DNA of 64,000 bases, taken from an uncultured Lachnospiraceae bacterium. GTDB taxonomy: Bacteria; Bacillota; Clostridia; Lachnospirales; Lachnospiraceae. The notes under the pieces were generated by a model, which had not been told where the DNA came from, made no database searches, and worked only from the letters and a program-made list of their open reading frames with translations. The stretch covers positions 186,001 through 250,000 of the forward strand of contig CAMUYQ010000001.1 of the NCBI GenBank assembly GCA_947165025.1. The letters run 5' to 3'. Below, piece after piece: positions 8,389 to 17,979 of the stretch. A program made the position numbers and the translations under genes. Numbering within the stretch: position 1 is the first letter of the stretch; the number at the start of each line of letters is the position of its first letter.

Positions 8389-9843
8389 TCAGATACTCTT
8401 TAAGATCTCAAGAAGATACTCATATACTCTTGCCGCGCTTGATATAGACAGTCTTTCCTTCGGTGTGTGGATATTGCTGATATCGGGACCGAATGAAACT
8501 ATATCAACTCCTTCGATCTTCTTGAAGAAAACACCGCACTCAAGTCCTGCATGAAAGCCGCGAAGCTTGGGGTTGCGGTTGTACATGCGCTGGAACGCAT
8601 CAAAAGCGATATCCCGAAGGTCGGAATCCGGTTCGTATTCCCATGCCGGATAATCATATTCTTCTGTATATGATCCGCCTATAGTCTCTATCAGATATTC
8701 GATCTTGTCGGCAAGAGCATCCTTCTCGGATTCGGCAAGCGACCTCATGTTGATGATAAGTTCGAATTCAGTTTCGGACAGCTTCATGATACCGCTGTTA
8801 AGAGAAGTCCTGACAAGGCCCTCATTCTTGCGGCTCATCTTGATGATACCGTCGGGTACGGTATTAAGAAGAAATCCTATCCTGCGTTTTGACTCCCTGT
8901 CGATGCACCGGGCACTTTCTTCTCCCTTGTTTTCGGCATAGATCATCATGTTCTCTTCTATGCCTTCAAACTCTTCGCAGATGATACGGGAGTATTTCTC
9001 TATAATGTTCTCAAGCGTATCAACATCTTTCGGATCGATAATGATCTCTGCTTTCGCTTCACGCGGGATAGCAGAATCCGTCAGTCCGCCGCCAATGTAC
9101 TTGACTGAGTAGGACATGTTCTTTGTTACTGTATGAAGTATACGTCCGAGAAGAAGATTTGCGTTTCCTCTTCCCTTGTCGATCTCCATTCCGGAATGTC
9201 CTCCGGCAAGTCCGCAGATCACGATATTGTAGCCGATCCCCGATACATCCTCGTACGAAACGGGAAGTGTACATTTAACTCTCTTTCCCCCTGCGCAGCA
9301 TGTCAGCAGTTCGCCCTCGACCTCATGATCGAGATTGATCAGCAGTTTTCCGCTAAGAATTGATGTATCAAAACCGATCGCACCCTTCATGCCATCCTCT
9401 TCATCAACGGTAAACAGGGCTTCTATCGCAGGAAGATCAAGACTGTCATCATCAAGTATGCTGAGCATGTAAGCTATGGCTATACCGTCATCGGCTCCGA
9501 GCGTTGTGCCCTTTGCAAATATATAATCATCAAGTACTGAAAGCTTCAGCCCGTCTTTTGTAAAATCATGCTTCGCGTCATAATCATAGCTCTTCTCGCA
9601 CACCATATCCATGTGTCCCTGAAGTATAACGACGGGGCGTTTATCGTCTTCCTTCTTCGAGGGCTTTTTCACAAGAACGTTGTTCATATCATCCCTGACA
9701 TACTCAAGTGAATGCGCTTTGGCAAATTCAATTATGTACTCGCTTATAGCATCACATTTTCCCGAAGGCCTCGGTATTGCCGAGATATCCTCGAAATATG
9801 AAAATACTTTCTGCGGCTTTATGTTTTCAAGTACTCGTTCCAT
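8389..9843 (-). CDS. pepD: Aminoacyl-histidine dipeptidase (M20 family)
   Basis: A cytosolic zinc dipeptidase that hydrolyses Xaa-His and other dipeptides. The 484-residue length is typical of PepD. Conserved signatures are FEDISAIPRPSGKCDAISEY near the N-terminus, LQGHMDMVCEK (metal-binding His and Asp), TLGADDGIAIAYML (bridging Asp), TVDEEDGMKGAIGFD (catalytic Glu pair), INLDHEVEGELL and AGLECGVFFKK near the end. GGAG lies about ten bases before the ATG. It is the first gene of a run through rsmF, HAD, membrane protein, rluA-type and recU. No clear promoter lies between it and the upstream terminator. Confidence 0.94.
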   Translation of the reverse strand: MERVLENIKPQKVFSYFEDISAIPRPSGKCDAISEYIIEFAKAHSLEYVRDDMNNVLVKKPSKKEDDKRPVVILQGHMDMVCEKSYDYDAKHDFTKDGLKLSVLDDYIFAKGTTLGADDGIAIAYMLSILDDDSLDLPAIEALFTVDEEDGMKGAIGFDTSILSGKLLINLDHEVEGELLTCCAGGKRVKCTLPVSYEDVSGIGYNIVICGLAGGHSGMEIDKGRGNANLLLGRILHTVTKNMSYSVKYIGGGLTDSAIPREAKAEIIIDPKDVDTLENIIEKYSRIICEEFEGIEENMMIYAENKGEESARCIDRESKRRIGFLLNTVPDGIIKMSRKNEGLVRTSLNSGIMKLSETEFELIINMRSLAESEKDALADKIEYLIETIGGSYTEEYDYPAWEYEPDSDLRDIAFDAFQRMYNRNPKLRGFHAGLECGVFFKKIEGVDIVSFGPDISNIHTPKERLSISSAARVYEYLLEILKSI

Positions 9844-9869
9844 TTAATGAATCTCCGTGATTAATTTAT

Positions 9870-9901
9870 TTAAAAAAGCGGAACCTTTCACGGTTCCGCC
9901 T
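9870..9901 (-). terminator. Rho-independent terminator after the coiled-coil gene
   Basis: On the minus strand an 8-bp perfect stem (GCGGAACC/GGTTCCGC, 9878-9899) with a short GTGAAA-type loop is followed by a run of six U. It separates the topoisomerase-coaD unit from pepD. Confidence 0.9.
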
Positions 9902-9911
9902 AAAACTTTTC

Positions 9912-10553
9912 TCAGATCACACTTACGTTTTTACCGCCACCGTCATTACTGCCTCTGTTATTGCCCTTGTCCGTCGGATATCCTTCAAGTGCGGCAATAT
10001 CGTTATCAAGTTCAACCTGCGGGTAAAGCTGGGATCTGTCCTGTGCGATTATGTTCTCGCATTCCTTAAGCTTTGCTATAAGATCCCCATACTTTGCATC
10101 TGCCGTACCGATCGCATGATTGATGATCTCCTGCAGTGTCGATAACTGTCCGAATGTGTATTCCATAGCCGACTGTCTGACGTTGTTCGCCTCGACAGTT
10201 GCCATATCGACTATCTGCTGTGCCTGCTCCGTCGCCTGTTTAACGACTTCGCCGGCCTGGGCATATGCCTGTTGCATTATCTCATTCTCATCGACCATCC
10301 TGACCGTTTCGGCCTGGGCCATGTTGAGCATCGCATCGGCCTTGTCCCTTGCATCCTGCAGGATACGCTCTTTGTTGCTGATGATCTTCTGGTACTTCTT
10401 GATCTCCTCGGGAGTACGAAGCCGAAGGTCTCTTAAGAGCTCATCCATACGGTCTTTGTCAACGATTATGTTTGTTGTTGAAAAAGTCTGGTACTTACAT
10501 TCCGAAATGAATAATTCGATCTCGTCAATTACCTGTTCAATCCTGCTGCTCAT
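9912..10553 (-). CDS. Coiled-coil protein of unknown function
   Basis: A 213-residue, strongly charged, almost wholly helical protein. After an N-terminal segment (about 1-55), residues about 60-135 form a long alanine- and glutamine-rich heptad-type coiled coil of the kind seen in DivIVA-like proteins and ATPase stalk subunits. The C-terminal 25 residues are disordered and rich in Gly and Asn (TDKGNNRGSNDGGGK). There is no signal peptide, membrane segment or catalytic motif. It is last in the parE-parC-rsmD-coaD unit and is followed by a strong terminator. I know of no assigned function; a structural or scaffolding role is only a guess. Confidence 0.8.
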   Translation of the reverse strand: MSSRIEQVIDEIELFISECKYQTFSTTNIIVDKDRMDELLRDLRLRTPEEIKKYQKIISNKERILQDARDKADAMLNMAQAETVRMVDENEIMQQAYAQAGEVVKQATEQAQQIVDMATVEANNVRQSAMEYTFGQLSTLQEIINHAIGTADAKYGDLIAKLKECENIIAQDRSQLYPQVELDNDIAALEGYPTDKGNNRGSNDGGGKNVSVI

Positions 10554-10580
10554 TTACACTCTCCTAATTGAAAATCCCCT

Positions 10581-11060
10581 TTATTTCCCAAATTTCTCGT
10601 ATGTCAGTTTTCGAACGAGCGGAGGAACAAACTTATCTATGTCTCCGCCGTAGCTTGCCACTTCCTTAACCGTGGAACTGGACAGATATGCATATTTAAG
10701 CGATGTTGTAAGGAAGATGGTATCAACTCCGCTGTTGAGTACACTGTTTGTCTGGGCCAGCTGAAGCTCGTATTCAAAATCAGTTACGGCCCTTAAGCCT
10801 CTGACAATGACTCCTGCCCCGTTTTCCATCGCAAAATCGACCAGAAGTCCTTCGTACGAAAGTACTTTGATATTAGGTATATCCTTCAGGACTTCCTTTA
10901 ATATATTAACACGTTCATCTACAGAAAACAACGGCCGTTTGGCGCTGTTATTGAGCACTGCGACTATCAGTTCATCGAATATTTCAGACGCTCTCTTGAT
11001 GATGTCGATATGACCGAAAGTGACCGGATCGAAGCTTCCCGGATATATGGCTCTCTTCAT
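10581..11060 (-). CDS. coaD: Phosphopantetheine adenylyltransferase
   Basis: CoaD transfers AMP from ATP to 4'-phosphopantetheine, the fourth step of coenzyme A synthesis. The 159-residue protein has the nucleotidyltransferase signature [18 protein letters not shown] with the (T/H)xGH motif, [19 protein letters not shown] for substrate binding, and the ATP-binding [18 protein letters not shown] near the end. The start overlaps the rsmD stop (ATGA). The rsmD-coaD neighbourhood is widespread in Firmicutes. Confidence 0.97.
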   Translation of the reverse strand: MKRAIYPGSFDPVTFGHIDIIKRASEIFDELIVAVLNNSAKRPLFSVDERVNILKEVLKDIPNIKVLSYEGLLVDFAMENGAGVIVRGLRAVTDFEYELQLAQTNSVLNSGVDTIFLTTSLKYAYLSSSTVKEVASYGGDIDKFVPPLVRKLTYEKFGK

Positions 11061-11617
11061 TCTCTCTCCCGTTTCTTTAAAAAGACATGCTTGTTATTCT
11101 TGTACTCCTTGATCCTGACCACATCAAATCCGATACCGTCGGCAAATGAAAAATCGGTATCCGCGGCTGCCTCGCAGATGATCAGGCTGTCCGTATCTAT
11201 TATATCCGATGTCGCAAGTATTGTAAGCACAGGTTTTTCAAGCGCGGCTTTATATGGCGGATCCATGAACACGATATCGAACTTTACGGATGTACTAAGA
11301 TTATGAATGCTTGACAGAACATCATAAGGCTTCACAACAGCCATGTCGGTAAAATGCGTCGTTTCAAGATTTTTTTTGATACACGAAACCGCTTCTTTAT
11401 CCTTTTCTATGAACGTGCATGATGATGCACCTCTTGAGAGTGCTTCTATTCCGATCCCGCCGCAGCCTGCAAACAGATCGAGAAAGTTTACATCATAAAG
11501 TTCGGGCGCAAGTATATTGAAAAGGGTTTCCTTTATCTTGTCGCTCGTAGGTCTCGTGTCCATCCCTTTCGGGGCTATAAGATTCAGTCTTCTTGCACTT
11601 CCGGCGATTACACGCAT
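11057..11617 (-). CDS. rsmD: 16S rRNA (guanine966-N2)-methyltransferase
   Basis: RsmD methylates G966 of 16S rRNA using S-adenosylmethionine. The 186-residue protein shows the family start [18 protein letters not shown], the [16 protein letters not shown] segment, SAM motif [21 protein letters not shown], and the catalytic DPPY in [13 protein letters not shown]. It begins three bases after the parC-like stop and overlaps coaD by ATGA. Confidence 0.96.
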   Translation of the reverse strand: MRVIAGSARRLNLIAPKGMDTRPTSDKIKETLFNILAPELYDVNFLDLFAGCGGIGIEALSRGASSCTFIEKDKEAVSCIKKNLETTHFTDMAVVKPYDVLSSIHNLSTSVKFDIVFMDPPYKAALEKPVLTILATSDIIDTDSLIICEAAADTDFSFADGIGFDVVRIKEYKNNKHVFLKKRERE

Positions 11618-11620
11618 CGA

Positions 11621-13888
11621 TCAGCCTCTCAGTTTGCTTCCCTTTGTATCTCTTCTTGCAGCCTTTAGCCGTGACAGAAGAACCGGTCTGTTGCCTACGT
11701 TAACCGTAGTATCGTCTTCAGCAAACAGATAATAGACATTTTCTACATGATCGTTACCTGTAAGCTTGATCGCACGTACACCGACAGCACCCTTCTTCTT
11801 AACGGGAACCTCATCAAGTTCAAATTTCAGGAATACATCAAACTCCGTCTGGAGCACGATATACTTCTGCTCTGTAATCGGGAATACCGTTATGACTTCA
11901 TCATCATCAAGAAGACTCGTAGCCGCAACGGTCCTCTTTATAACATCAAATTCTGTACCGTATACCTGCTTGAACATTCCCTTTTTCGTACCGAACATCA
12001 GCTTCTGAAGAACAAGATCGTTCATCGGAAGAACATACACGATCTCTTCTTCAGCCGAGTTGAAATTGCTGACGTTATCGATCGGTATACCCTTGTCCCT
12101 GAACTTTCCGAACGGAAGATCACTTACCTTTATCGAATGCATCACGCCCTTATTCGTGAACAGACAGATCCTGCCGGTATTAAGGCATGTAAAGCTTATC
12201 TTGAACTCGGCATCGACCGCATCCCTGTTCCTCTCATATGTCGACACATCAACAGTCTTGGCATATCCGAAACGGTCCATAAGGAACACGACTTCCATCT
12301 CTTCGGCCTTCTTCTCTTCGAATACGACCTCGTCAGCATTCTCTATAACAGTCCTTCTCTCGTTTCCGTACTGCTTCTTGATCAGATCGAGTTCTTTCAT
12401 GATCGTCTGATCCATCTTCGCAGGCTTGGTGAGTATCTCTTTAAACTCGGCAATATCCTTAAGAGTCTTGTCGTGTTCGGCAATAAGCGCATCCATCTCA
12501 AGTCCGATAAGCTTAACAAGTCTCATGTCAAGGATCGCGGAGGCCTGTCTGTCCGTAAACTTAAGCTGAGTGGCGATCTTCTCGGATATCCTTGACTTGA
12601 ACGTGATACCTTCGGTATTACCGGTCGTAAGGCATGCTTTTGCAATCTTTACTTCCTTGCTGCCGCGGAGGATCTCGATGATGACATCGATTATATCAAC
12701 GGCCTTAATAAGGCCTTCCTGGATCTCTTTTTTATCAAGTTCTCTCTGAAGGAGCGTTTTATATTTGCGTGTTGCGAGTTCCCTTAGGAAATTGACGTGA
12801 CACGATATGATCGACCGAAGTCCCATAACCTCGGGACGGCCTTCACATATGGCGAGCATGTTTACACCGAATGTATCTTCCAGCCTCGTTTTCTTCAGGA
12901 GCATGTTGCGTACATTTTCAACATCCGCATCCTTCTTAAGTTCAATGACTATCCTGATGCCTTCCTTACTCGACTGGTTTGATATATCAACGATATCTGT
13001 CGTTTTCTTGGCATCTATCAGTGCCACGATGTCGAGAAGGAACTTAGATATGTTGGCACCGATCATAGTGTAAGGGATCTCACTTATAACAAGCGAAGGC
13101 TTACCCCCTTTTGCAACCTCGAGTTCAACCTTACCTCTTATTCTGATCTTACCGCTTCCCGTCTCGTATATCTCAAGAAGATCATCTTTGTTCGTGATGA
13201 TACCGCCTGTCGGAAAATCAGGTCCCGGCATTATCTCGAGAAGTTCGCGTGTCGTGATCGCGCTGTTCTTCATAAAAGCCTTTTCGGCTTCGATGACTTC
13301 GCAGAGATTGTGCGGCGGCATGTTTGTTGCCATACCGACAGCGATACCTTCCGATCCGTTTACAAGAAGGTTTGGAAACTTGGACGGGAGAACGACCGGC
13401 TCTTTACCCGTCTCGTCATAGTTCGGCATGAAGTCGACCACATCCTTGTCAAGATCCGACAGCATCTCTTCCTGTGTGATCCTGCGAAGTCTTGCTTCGG
13501 TATAACGCATTGCCGCGGCGCCGTCACCTTCTATCGATCCGAAGTTACCGTGTCCGTCGACAAGAGCCATTCCCTTTTTGAAATCCTGGCTCATGTTTAC
13601 AAGACAGTCATATATAGAGCTGTCGCCGTGCGGATGATACTTACCCATCGTATCACCTACGATACGCGCGCTCTTCAGATGCGGCCTGTCGTATCTGTTG
13701 TTAAGCTCATACATATCATAGAGCGTTCTTCGCTGAACAGGCTTAAGTCCGTCCCTTACATCCGGAAGCGCACGTGCCACTATAACGCTCATTGCATAGT
13801 CAATGTATGATTTTTTCATCTCATCCGAAAACTCGGTCTTGATGATGACTTCTTCAGATACTTTTTCTTTTACCTTCTTTGCAGCCAT
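11621..13888 (-). CDS. parC: Type II topoisomerase subunit A (ParC-like)
   Basis: This is the DNA cleavage/rejoining subunit of a type IIA topoisomerase, 755 residues. The winged-helix breakage domain carries the catalytic Tyr129 in AAMRYTEARL. The quinolone-region sequence GKYHPHGDSSIYD keeps the Ser and Asp usually found in susceptible enzymes (Ser90 and Asp94 here). A long coiled coil and a C-terminal beta-pinwheel follow. I see no GyrA box (QRRGGKG-type), the element gyrase needs to wrap DNA, and the protein is shorter than most GyrA. Together with its position away from any dnaA-recF locus, this favours topoisomerase IV over gyrase; automatic annotation may still call it GyrA. It follows the ParE-like gene after 21 bases. 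Confidence 0.8.
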   Translation of the reverse strand: MAAKKVKEKVSEEVIIKTEFSDEMKKSYIDYAMSVIVARALPDVRDGLKPVQRRTLYDMYELNNRYDRPHLKSARIVGDTMGKYHPHGDSSIYDCLVNMSQDFKKGMALVDGHGNFGSIEGDGAAAMRYTEARLRRITQEEMLSDLDKDVVDFMPNYDETGKEPVVLPSKFPNLLVNGSEGIAVGMATNMPPHNLCEVIEAEKAFMKNSAITTRELLEIMPGPDFPTGGIITNKDDLLEIYETGSGKIRIRGKVELEVAKGGKPSLVISEIPYTMIGANISKFLLDIVALIDAKKTTDIVDISNQSSKEGIRIVIELKKDADVENVRNMLLKKTRLEDTFGVNMLAICEGRPEVMGLRSIISCHVNFLRELATRKYKTLLQRELDKKEIQEGLIKAVDIIDVIIEILRGSKEVKIAKACLTTGNTEGITFKSRISEKIATQLKFTDRQASAILDMRLVKLIGLEMDALIAEHDKTLKDIAEFKEILTKPAKMDQTIMKELDLIKKQYGNERRTVIENADEVVFEEKKAEEMEVVFLMDRFGYAKTVDVSTYERNRDAVDAEFKISFTCLNTGRICLFTNKGVMHSIKVSDLPFGKFRDKGIPIDNVSNFNSAEEEIVYVLPMNDLVLQKLMFGTKKGMFKQVYGTEFDVIKRTVAATSLLDDDEVITVFPITEQKYIVLQTEFDVFLKFELDEVPVKKKGAVGVRAIKLTGNDHVENVYYLFAEDDTTVNVGNRPVLLSRLKAARRDTKGSKLRG

Positions 13889-13909
13889 AAAGCGATCTGC
13901 CTTTCCTTA

Positions 13910-15829
13910 CTAATAATCCAGCTGTGCATCCTGCGCATGTCTGTATATGTAATCCTTACGGGGGCCTACATCGTTACCCATAAGCATCTCGGTCGTGTTG
14001 TTCGCAAGTCTCGCATCCTCTATCTCGACAAGCTTAAGTCTTCTTGCTGCGGGATCAAGAGTTGTCTCCCAAAGCTGGGAAGCATCCATCTCTCCGAGAC
14101 CTTTATAACGCTGGAGCTTGAAGTTCGTATGCTCTTTCCTGTACTCGGCCAGAGCCTTATCATCATACAGGTATTCCTCCTCACCTTTTGAAGGCATTGC
14201 TTTATAAAGAGGCGGCATAGCTATATAAACATGTCCCTCGTATATGAGTTCGGGCATGAACCTGTAGAAAAGCGTCAGCAGAAGCGTTGAGATATGTGCC
14301 CCGTCTACGTCGGCATCGGCCATGATGATGATCTTGTCATACCTGAGCTTTGTAATGTCAAAATCATTCCCGTAGCCTTCCGAGAAGCCGCAGCCGAACG
14401 CATTGATCATCGTCTTGATCTCGGCATTGGCAAGAACCTTGTCGATACTGGCCTTTTCAACATTTAGGATCTTACCTCTTATGGGAAGTATCGCCTGATA
14501 GTTCCTGTTTCTGGCGGTCTTGGCACTTCCTCCTGCGGAATCCCCCTCTACTATAAAGATCTCACATTTCTTGGGATCTTTGCTCTCACAGTTTGCAAGT
14601 TTGCCGTTTGAATCGAACGAATACTTCTGCTTTGTGAGCATGTTTGTCTTTGCTTTTTCTTCGCTCTTTCTGATCTTGGCAGCCTTCTCTGCGCATGACA
14701 GAACGGCCTTTAATGCTTCAAGATTACGGTCAAAGTAATGAACGACTTCATCTCCGGTAACTTTGGATACTGCCTTTGCAGCGTCCTGGTTATCAAGCTT
14801 CGTCTTTGTCTGTCCTTCAAATCTCGGATCCGGATGCTTTATAGAAACTATAGCCGTCATGCCGTTTCTGATATCGGCGCCGGTGAAGTTCTGGTCCCTG
14901 TCCTTAAGGATCCCGAGTTCTCTTGCGTAATTGTTCATCACGTTCGTGAACATCGATTTGAATCCGGTAAGATGCGTACCACCCTCGGAGTTGTATATAT
15001 TATTACAGAATCCGAGAACGTTCTCATGGAATTCATTTACATACTGGAAAGCGATCTCAACTTCTATACCGTCGCAGCTTCCCGAGAAATAAACGGGATC
15101 GCAAACAGTCTCCTTGTGCTGGTTAAGATCATTGATGAAGCCTATGATACCGTCACTCTCATGAAACTCTTCCGAATCATTCGGGGTAACCCGCTTATCG
15201 CAGTAATGGATCGTCAGCGCAGGGTTAAGATATGCGGTCTCATGTAGTCTTGATTTGATATCCTCTTCCTTGAAACGTGTCTTCTCGAATATCTCACCGT
15301 CAGGCATGAAATTGATCTTAGTTCCTGTCGAACGTGACTTACCGATAACGGGAAGCAGTCCCTTTTCAAGCTTGATCGTCGGAATACCGCGGCTGTATCT
15401 GTCATGATAGACATTTCCGTCACGCTTTACTTCTATATCAAGATACTCAGAAAGTGCATTTACAACGGAGGAACCTACACCATGCAGACCACCACTCGTT
15501 TTATACACTTCGTTATCAAACTTACCGCCGGCATGAAGCGTTGTGAATACAACACGTTCAGCACTCACACCTTTTTCATGCATGCCAACAGGAATGCCGC
15601 GCCCGTCATCCTCAATGGTAGCGGAACCGTCACTCTCAAGCGTTACCCATATATTGCTGCAAAAACCTGCAAGATGCTCATCAACTGAGTTGTCTACGAT
15701 CTCGTAGATAAGATGATTAAGGCCTTTGGTCGTTGTGCTTCCGATATACATACCGGGACGAGCTCTGACCGGATCAAGCCCTTCAAGAACTGTGATGTTT
15801 TTGGCATCATAAGTTGACTGTTGTGCCAT
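13910..15829 (-). CDS. parE: Type II topoisomerase subunit B (ParE-like)
   Basis: The ATPase subunit of the same topoisomerase, 639 residues. The GHKL ATP site is visible in order: YEIVDNSVDEHLAG, IEDDGRGIPVGMH and TSGGLHGVGSSVVNALS. The transducer domain follows, then the TOPRIM domain with IFIVEGDSAGGSAK (catalytic Glu) and IIIMADADVDGAHI (the metal-binding DxD). GyrB and ParE are hard to tell apart by motifs; the ParE call rests on its ParC-like partner. GGGG lies before the ATG. It is first in the unit parE-parC-rsmD-coaD-coiled coil, with a promoter at 15898-15925. Confidence 0.82.
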   Translation of the reverse strand: MAQQSTYDAKNITVLEGLDPVRARPGMYIGSTTTKGLNHLIYEIVDNSVDEHLAGFCSNIWVTLESDGSATIEDDGRGIPVGMHEKGVSAERVVFTTLHAGGKFDNEVYKTSGGLHGVGSSVVNALSEYLDIEVKRDGNVYHDRYSRGIPTIKLEKGLLPVIGKSRSTGTKINFMPDGEIFEKTRFKEEDIKSRLHETAYLNPALTIHYCDKRVTPNDSEEFHESDGIIGFINDLNQHKETVCDPVYFSGSCDGIEVEIAFQYVNEFHENVLGFCNNIYNSEGGTHLTGFKSMFTNVMNNYARELGILKDRDQNFTGADIRNGMTAIVSIKHPDPRFEGQTKTKLDNQDAAKAVSKVTGDEVVHYFDRNLEALKAVLSCAEKAAKIRKSEEKAKTNMLTKQKYSFDSNGKLANCESKDPKKCEIFIVEGDSAGGSAKTARNRNYQAILPIRGKILNVEKASIDKVLANAEIKTMINAFGCGFSEGYGNDFDITKLRYDKIIIMADADVDGAHISTLLLTLFYRFMPELIYEGHVYIAMPPLYKAMPSKGEEEYLYDDKALAEYRKEHTNFKLQRYKGLGEMDASQLWETTLDPAARRLKLVEIEDARLANNTTEMLMGNDVGPRKDYIYRHAQDAQLDY

Positions 15830-15897
15830 TATACTACCCCTTACTTAATACTACCCGGATCAATACCCCATATGATCCGCAAATCATACACTATAGA

Positions 15898-15925
15898 ATT
15901 ATACCATATTATATTTCGTTTTCAA
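15898..15925 (-). promoter_or_regulatory. Promoter of the parE-like operon
   Basis: On the minus strand TTGAAA (15920-15925) and TATAAT (15898-15903) are 16 bases apart, and TGG just before the -10 makes it an extended -10. The -35 sits directly at the 3' end of the recG terminator hairpin. The leader to the ATG is about 60 bases. Confidence 0.65.
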
Positions 15926-15963
15926 GAAAAAAGCACAACTTATTGTATGGTCGTGCTTTTTCT
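15925..15963 (-). terminator. Terminator after recG
   Basis: An inverted repeat (AGAAAAAGCAC with GTGCTTTTTTCT, loop of 16 bases) ends in a U-rich run on the minus strand, 15 bases beyond the recG stop. Confidence 0.8.
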
Positions 15964-15977
15964 CCACTATATATTCA

Positions 15978-17978
15978 TCATAGACTGGCTCCCACAAAGC
16001 CTATATCACCTGATCGTTCAATGGCATTTTTCAATGTCAGGTGCTCAGGTTTCATCAGTTTCGGATCATCTTTCAGAATAGCATCGGCATCATCGCTCGC
16101 CCTTTTTAATATCTGCGCATCCGAGTAAATGTCACCGAGCATGAAGTTAAGATCACCCGACTGCCGCATCCCGAACATATCACCGGGACCGCGCATTTTC
16201 AGATCTTCTTCTGCGATCTTAAATCCGTCGTTGGATGATTTTAATATCTCAAGTCTCTTTATCGTATCCGGATTGCTGCTTGATGTCATGAATACGCAGT
16301 ATGACTGGTCGCTTCCGCGACCTATACGTCCTCGCAGCTGATGAAGCGCCGCCAGTCCGAACCTTTCACTGTTCTCTATCATCATGAACGTTGCGTTCGG
16401 AACGTTCACACCGACCTCGACAACGGTCGTTGAAACAAGTATATCGATATAACCTGCGGCAAAATCATTCATGACCTTCTGCTTTTCCGATGCCTTCATT
16501 CGTCCGTGAAGTATACCTATCTTAATATCATCATCAAAATATGAAGACATCTCAGAAGCAGTATCTACAACGTTTCTGGCATCCATTCCCTCGCTCTCTT
16601 CAATGAGCGGACATATGACATAGACCTGATGCCCGGCTTTTATCTCTTTTTCCATATGATTATATGCCGCTTTTCTGTAGCTTTCTCCGACAACGGCATT
16701 CTTGATGGGTTTCTTATGGGCAGGCAGTTCATCGACAAGTGATATCGACAGATCTCCGTACAGAATGATCGCAAGAGTTCTCGGGATAGGCGTTGCACTC
16801 ATAACAAGAACATGAGCGGCACTGTCAGAGTTCTTTGAAGACAGAAGCGTCCTTTGGTTGACTCCGAATCTGTGCTGTTCATCGGTAACAACTAAAGCGA
16901 GGTTTTTATAAACTACCTTCTCATAAAATAACGCATGTGTTCCAATAATGATATCAGCTTCTTTTTCTTCTATCATGCGTCTTACATTCTTCTTTGCGGA
17001 TTCTGACATCGATCCTGTAAGGAGCACGACTTTAATATCAAGCGATGATTCCTTTAATAGATTTGATATCGATTCATAGTGCTGCTGGGCGAGTATCTCC
17101 GTCGGTGCCATTATAGCGCTCTGGTATCCGTTTACAGCGACCATGACACATGCAAGAGTTGCAAGTATCGTCTTTCCCGAACCGACATCTCCCTGCACAA
17201 GCCTTCTCATCGATCTTTTTTCGCAAAGGTCTATCTTTATCTCGCCCCAGACACGCAGCTGCGCTCCGGTCAGCCTGTACGGCAGTTTTTCAATTATACG
17301 TTCGCATTCAGCGACTTCCATAATATGAAAATCATTTGACGCATAATCGCTCTCATCCCTGAGCATACGAAGTTTGATTATAAACTGCAGGAATTCATCA
17401 TAAACAAGCGTGTTTCTTGCGCTGATCAGAGTCTTCTCATCCTTCGGGAAATGCATGTCGTATATCTCGTGCTTGTAATTTTCACCGACAAGATCAAATG
17501 ATTTTCTGACAGTATTTGTTATCGCGTTGTTGGAAAGACCTTTTGTCAGATGATAGATCGGATTGATACGGCCGAGAAGATCATCATATGATTTTTGCGT
17601 GAAGATCTGCGGCTGTTCAATATGATAATGATCGCCCTGTACCGTAAGCTTTCCCCTGAATATGTAAGAACTTCCGGGTTTTAGGGACTTGGCAAGGAAC
17701 GGCATGTTAAACCATGTTGCGGTCACGAGTTCGGATCCCGCATTCAGCTTAGCTGTTACTATCGATAACCTACGAACCCTTCTCATGAGCGGACGCGCGA
17801 GTACAACCGCTTCAAACGCGATCATAACATCACATGAAAGCCTGTCGGTCACAGGTTCATAAGTGATATAATCGCGCGGAAAGTAAAAAAGTGCATCCTC
17901 TACAGAAAAGATACCAAGTTTACTGTAGAGGGGTGCACTTTTTTCGCCTATACCTTTTAAAGCGGTAAGATCCGTCAT
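15978..17978 (-). CDS. recG: ATP-dependent DNA helicase RecG
   Basis: RecG is a superfamily 2 helicase that reverses stalled replication forks and branch-migrates Holliday junctions. The 666-residue protein has the N-terminal wedge/OB domain (about residues 55-160), Walker A GDVGSGKTILATLA, the DEQH-type Walker B in VVTDEQHRFGVNQR, motif III VMSATPIPRTLA, and the C-terminal helicase half with HGRMKASEKQKVMNDF, STTVVEVGVNVPNATFM and LHQLRGRIGRG. It is the last gene of the asp23-fakA-recG unit, one base after fakA, and is followed by a terminator. Confidence 0.97.
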   Translation of the reverse strand: MTDLTALKGIGEKSAPLYSKLGIFSVEDALFYFPRDYITYEPVTDRLSCDVMIAFEAVVLARPLMRRVRRLSIVTAKLNAGSELVTATWFNMPFLAKSLKPGSSYIFRGKLTVQGDHYHIEQPQIFTQKSYDDLLGRINPIYHLTKGLSNNAITNTVRKSFDLVGENYKHEIYDMHFPKDEKTLISARNTLVYDEFLQFIIKLRMLRDESDYASNDFHIMEVAECERIIEKLPYRLTGAQLRVWGEIKIDLCEKRSMRRLVQGDVGSGKTILATLACVMVAVNGYQSAIMAPTEILAQQHYESISNLLKESSLDIKVVLLTGSMSESAKKNVRRMIEEKEADIIIGTHALFYEKVVYKNLALVVTDEQHRFGVNQRTLLSSKNSDSAAHVLVMSATPIPRTLAIILYGDLSISLVDELPAHKKPIKNAVVGESYRKAAYNHMEKEIKAGHQVYVICPLIEESEGMDARNVVDTASEMSSYFDDDIKIGILHGRMKASEKQKVMNDFAAGYIDILVSTTVVEVGVNVPNATFMMIENSERFGLAALHQLRGRIGRGSDQSYCVFMTSSSNPDTIKRLEILKSSNDGFKIAEEDLKMRGPGDMFGMRQSGDLNFMLGDIYSDAQILKRASDDADAILKDDPKLMKPEHLTLKNAIERSGDIGFVGASL

Positions 17979-17979
17979 T

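Noticed and set aside
11747-12595. A 282-residue plus-strand frame opposite the parC-like gene
   Set aside because: Antisense to conserved topoisomerase coding sequence, with no ribosome binding site and an unlikely composition.
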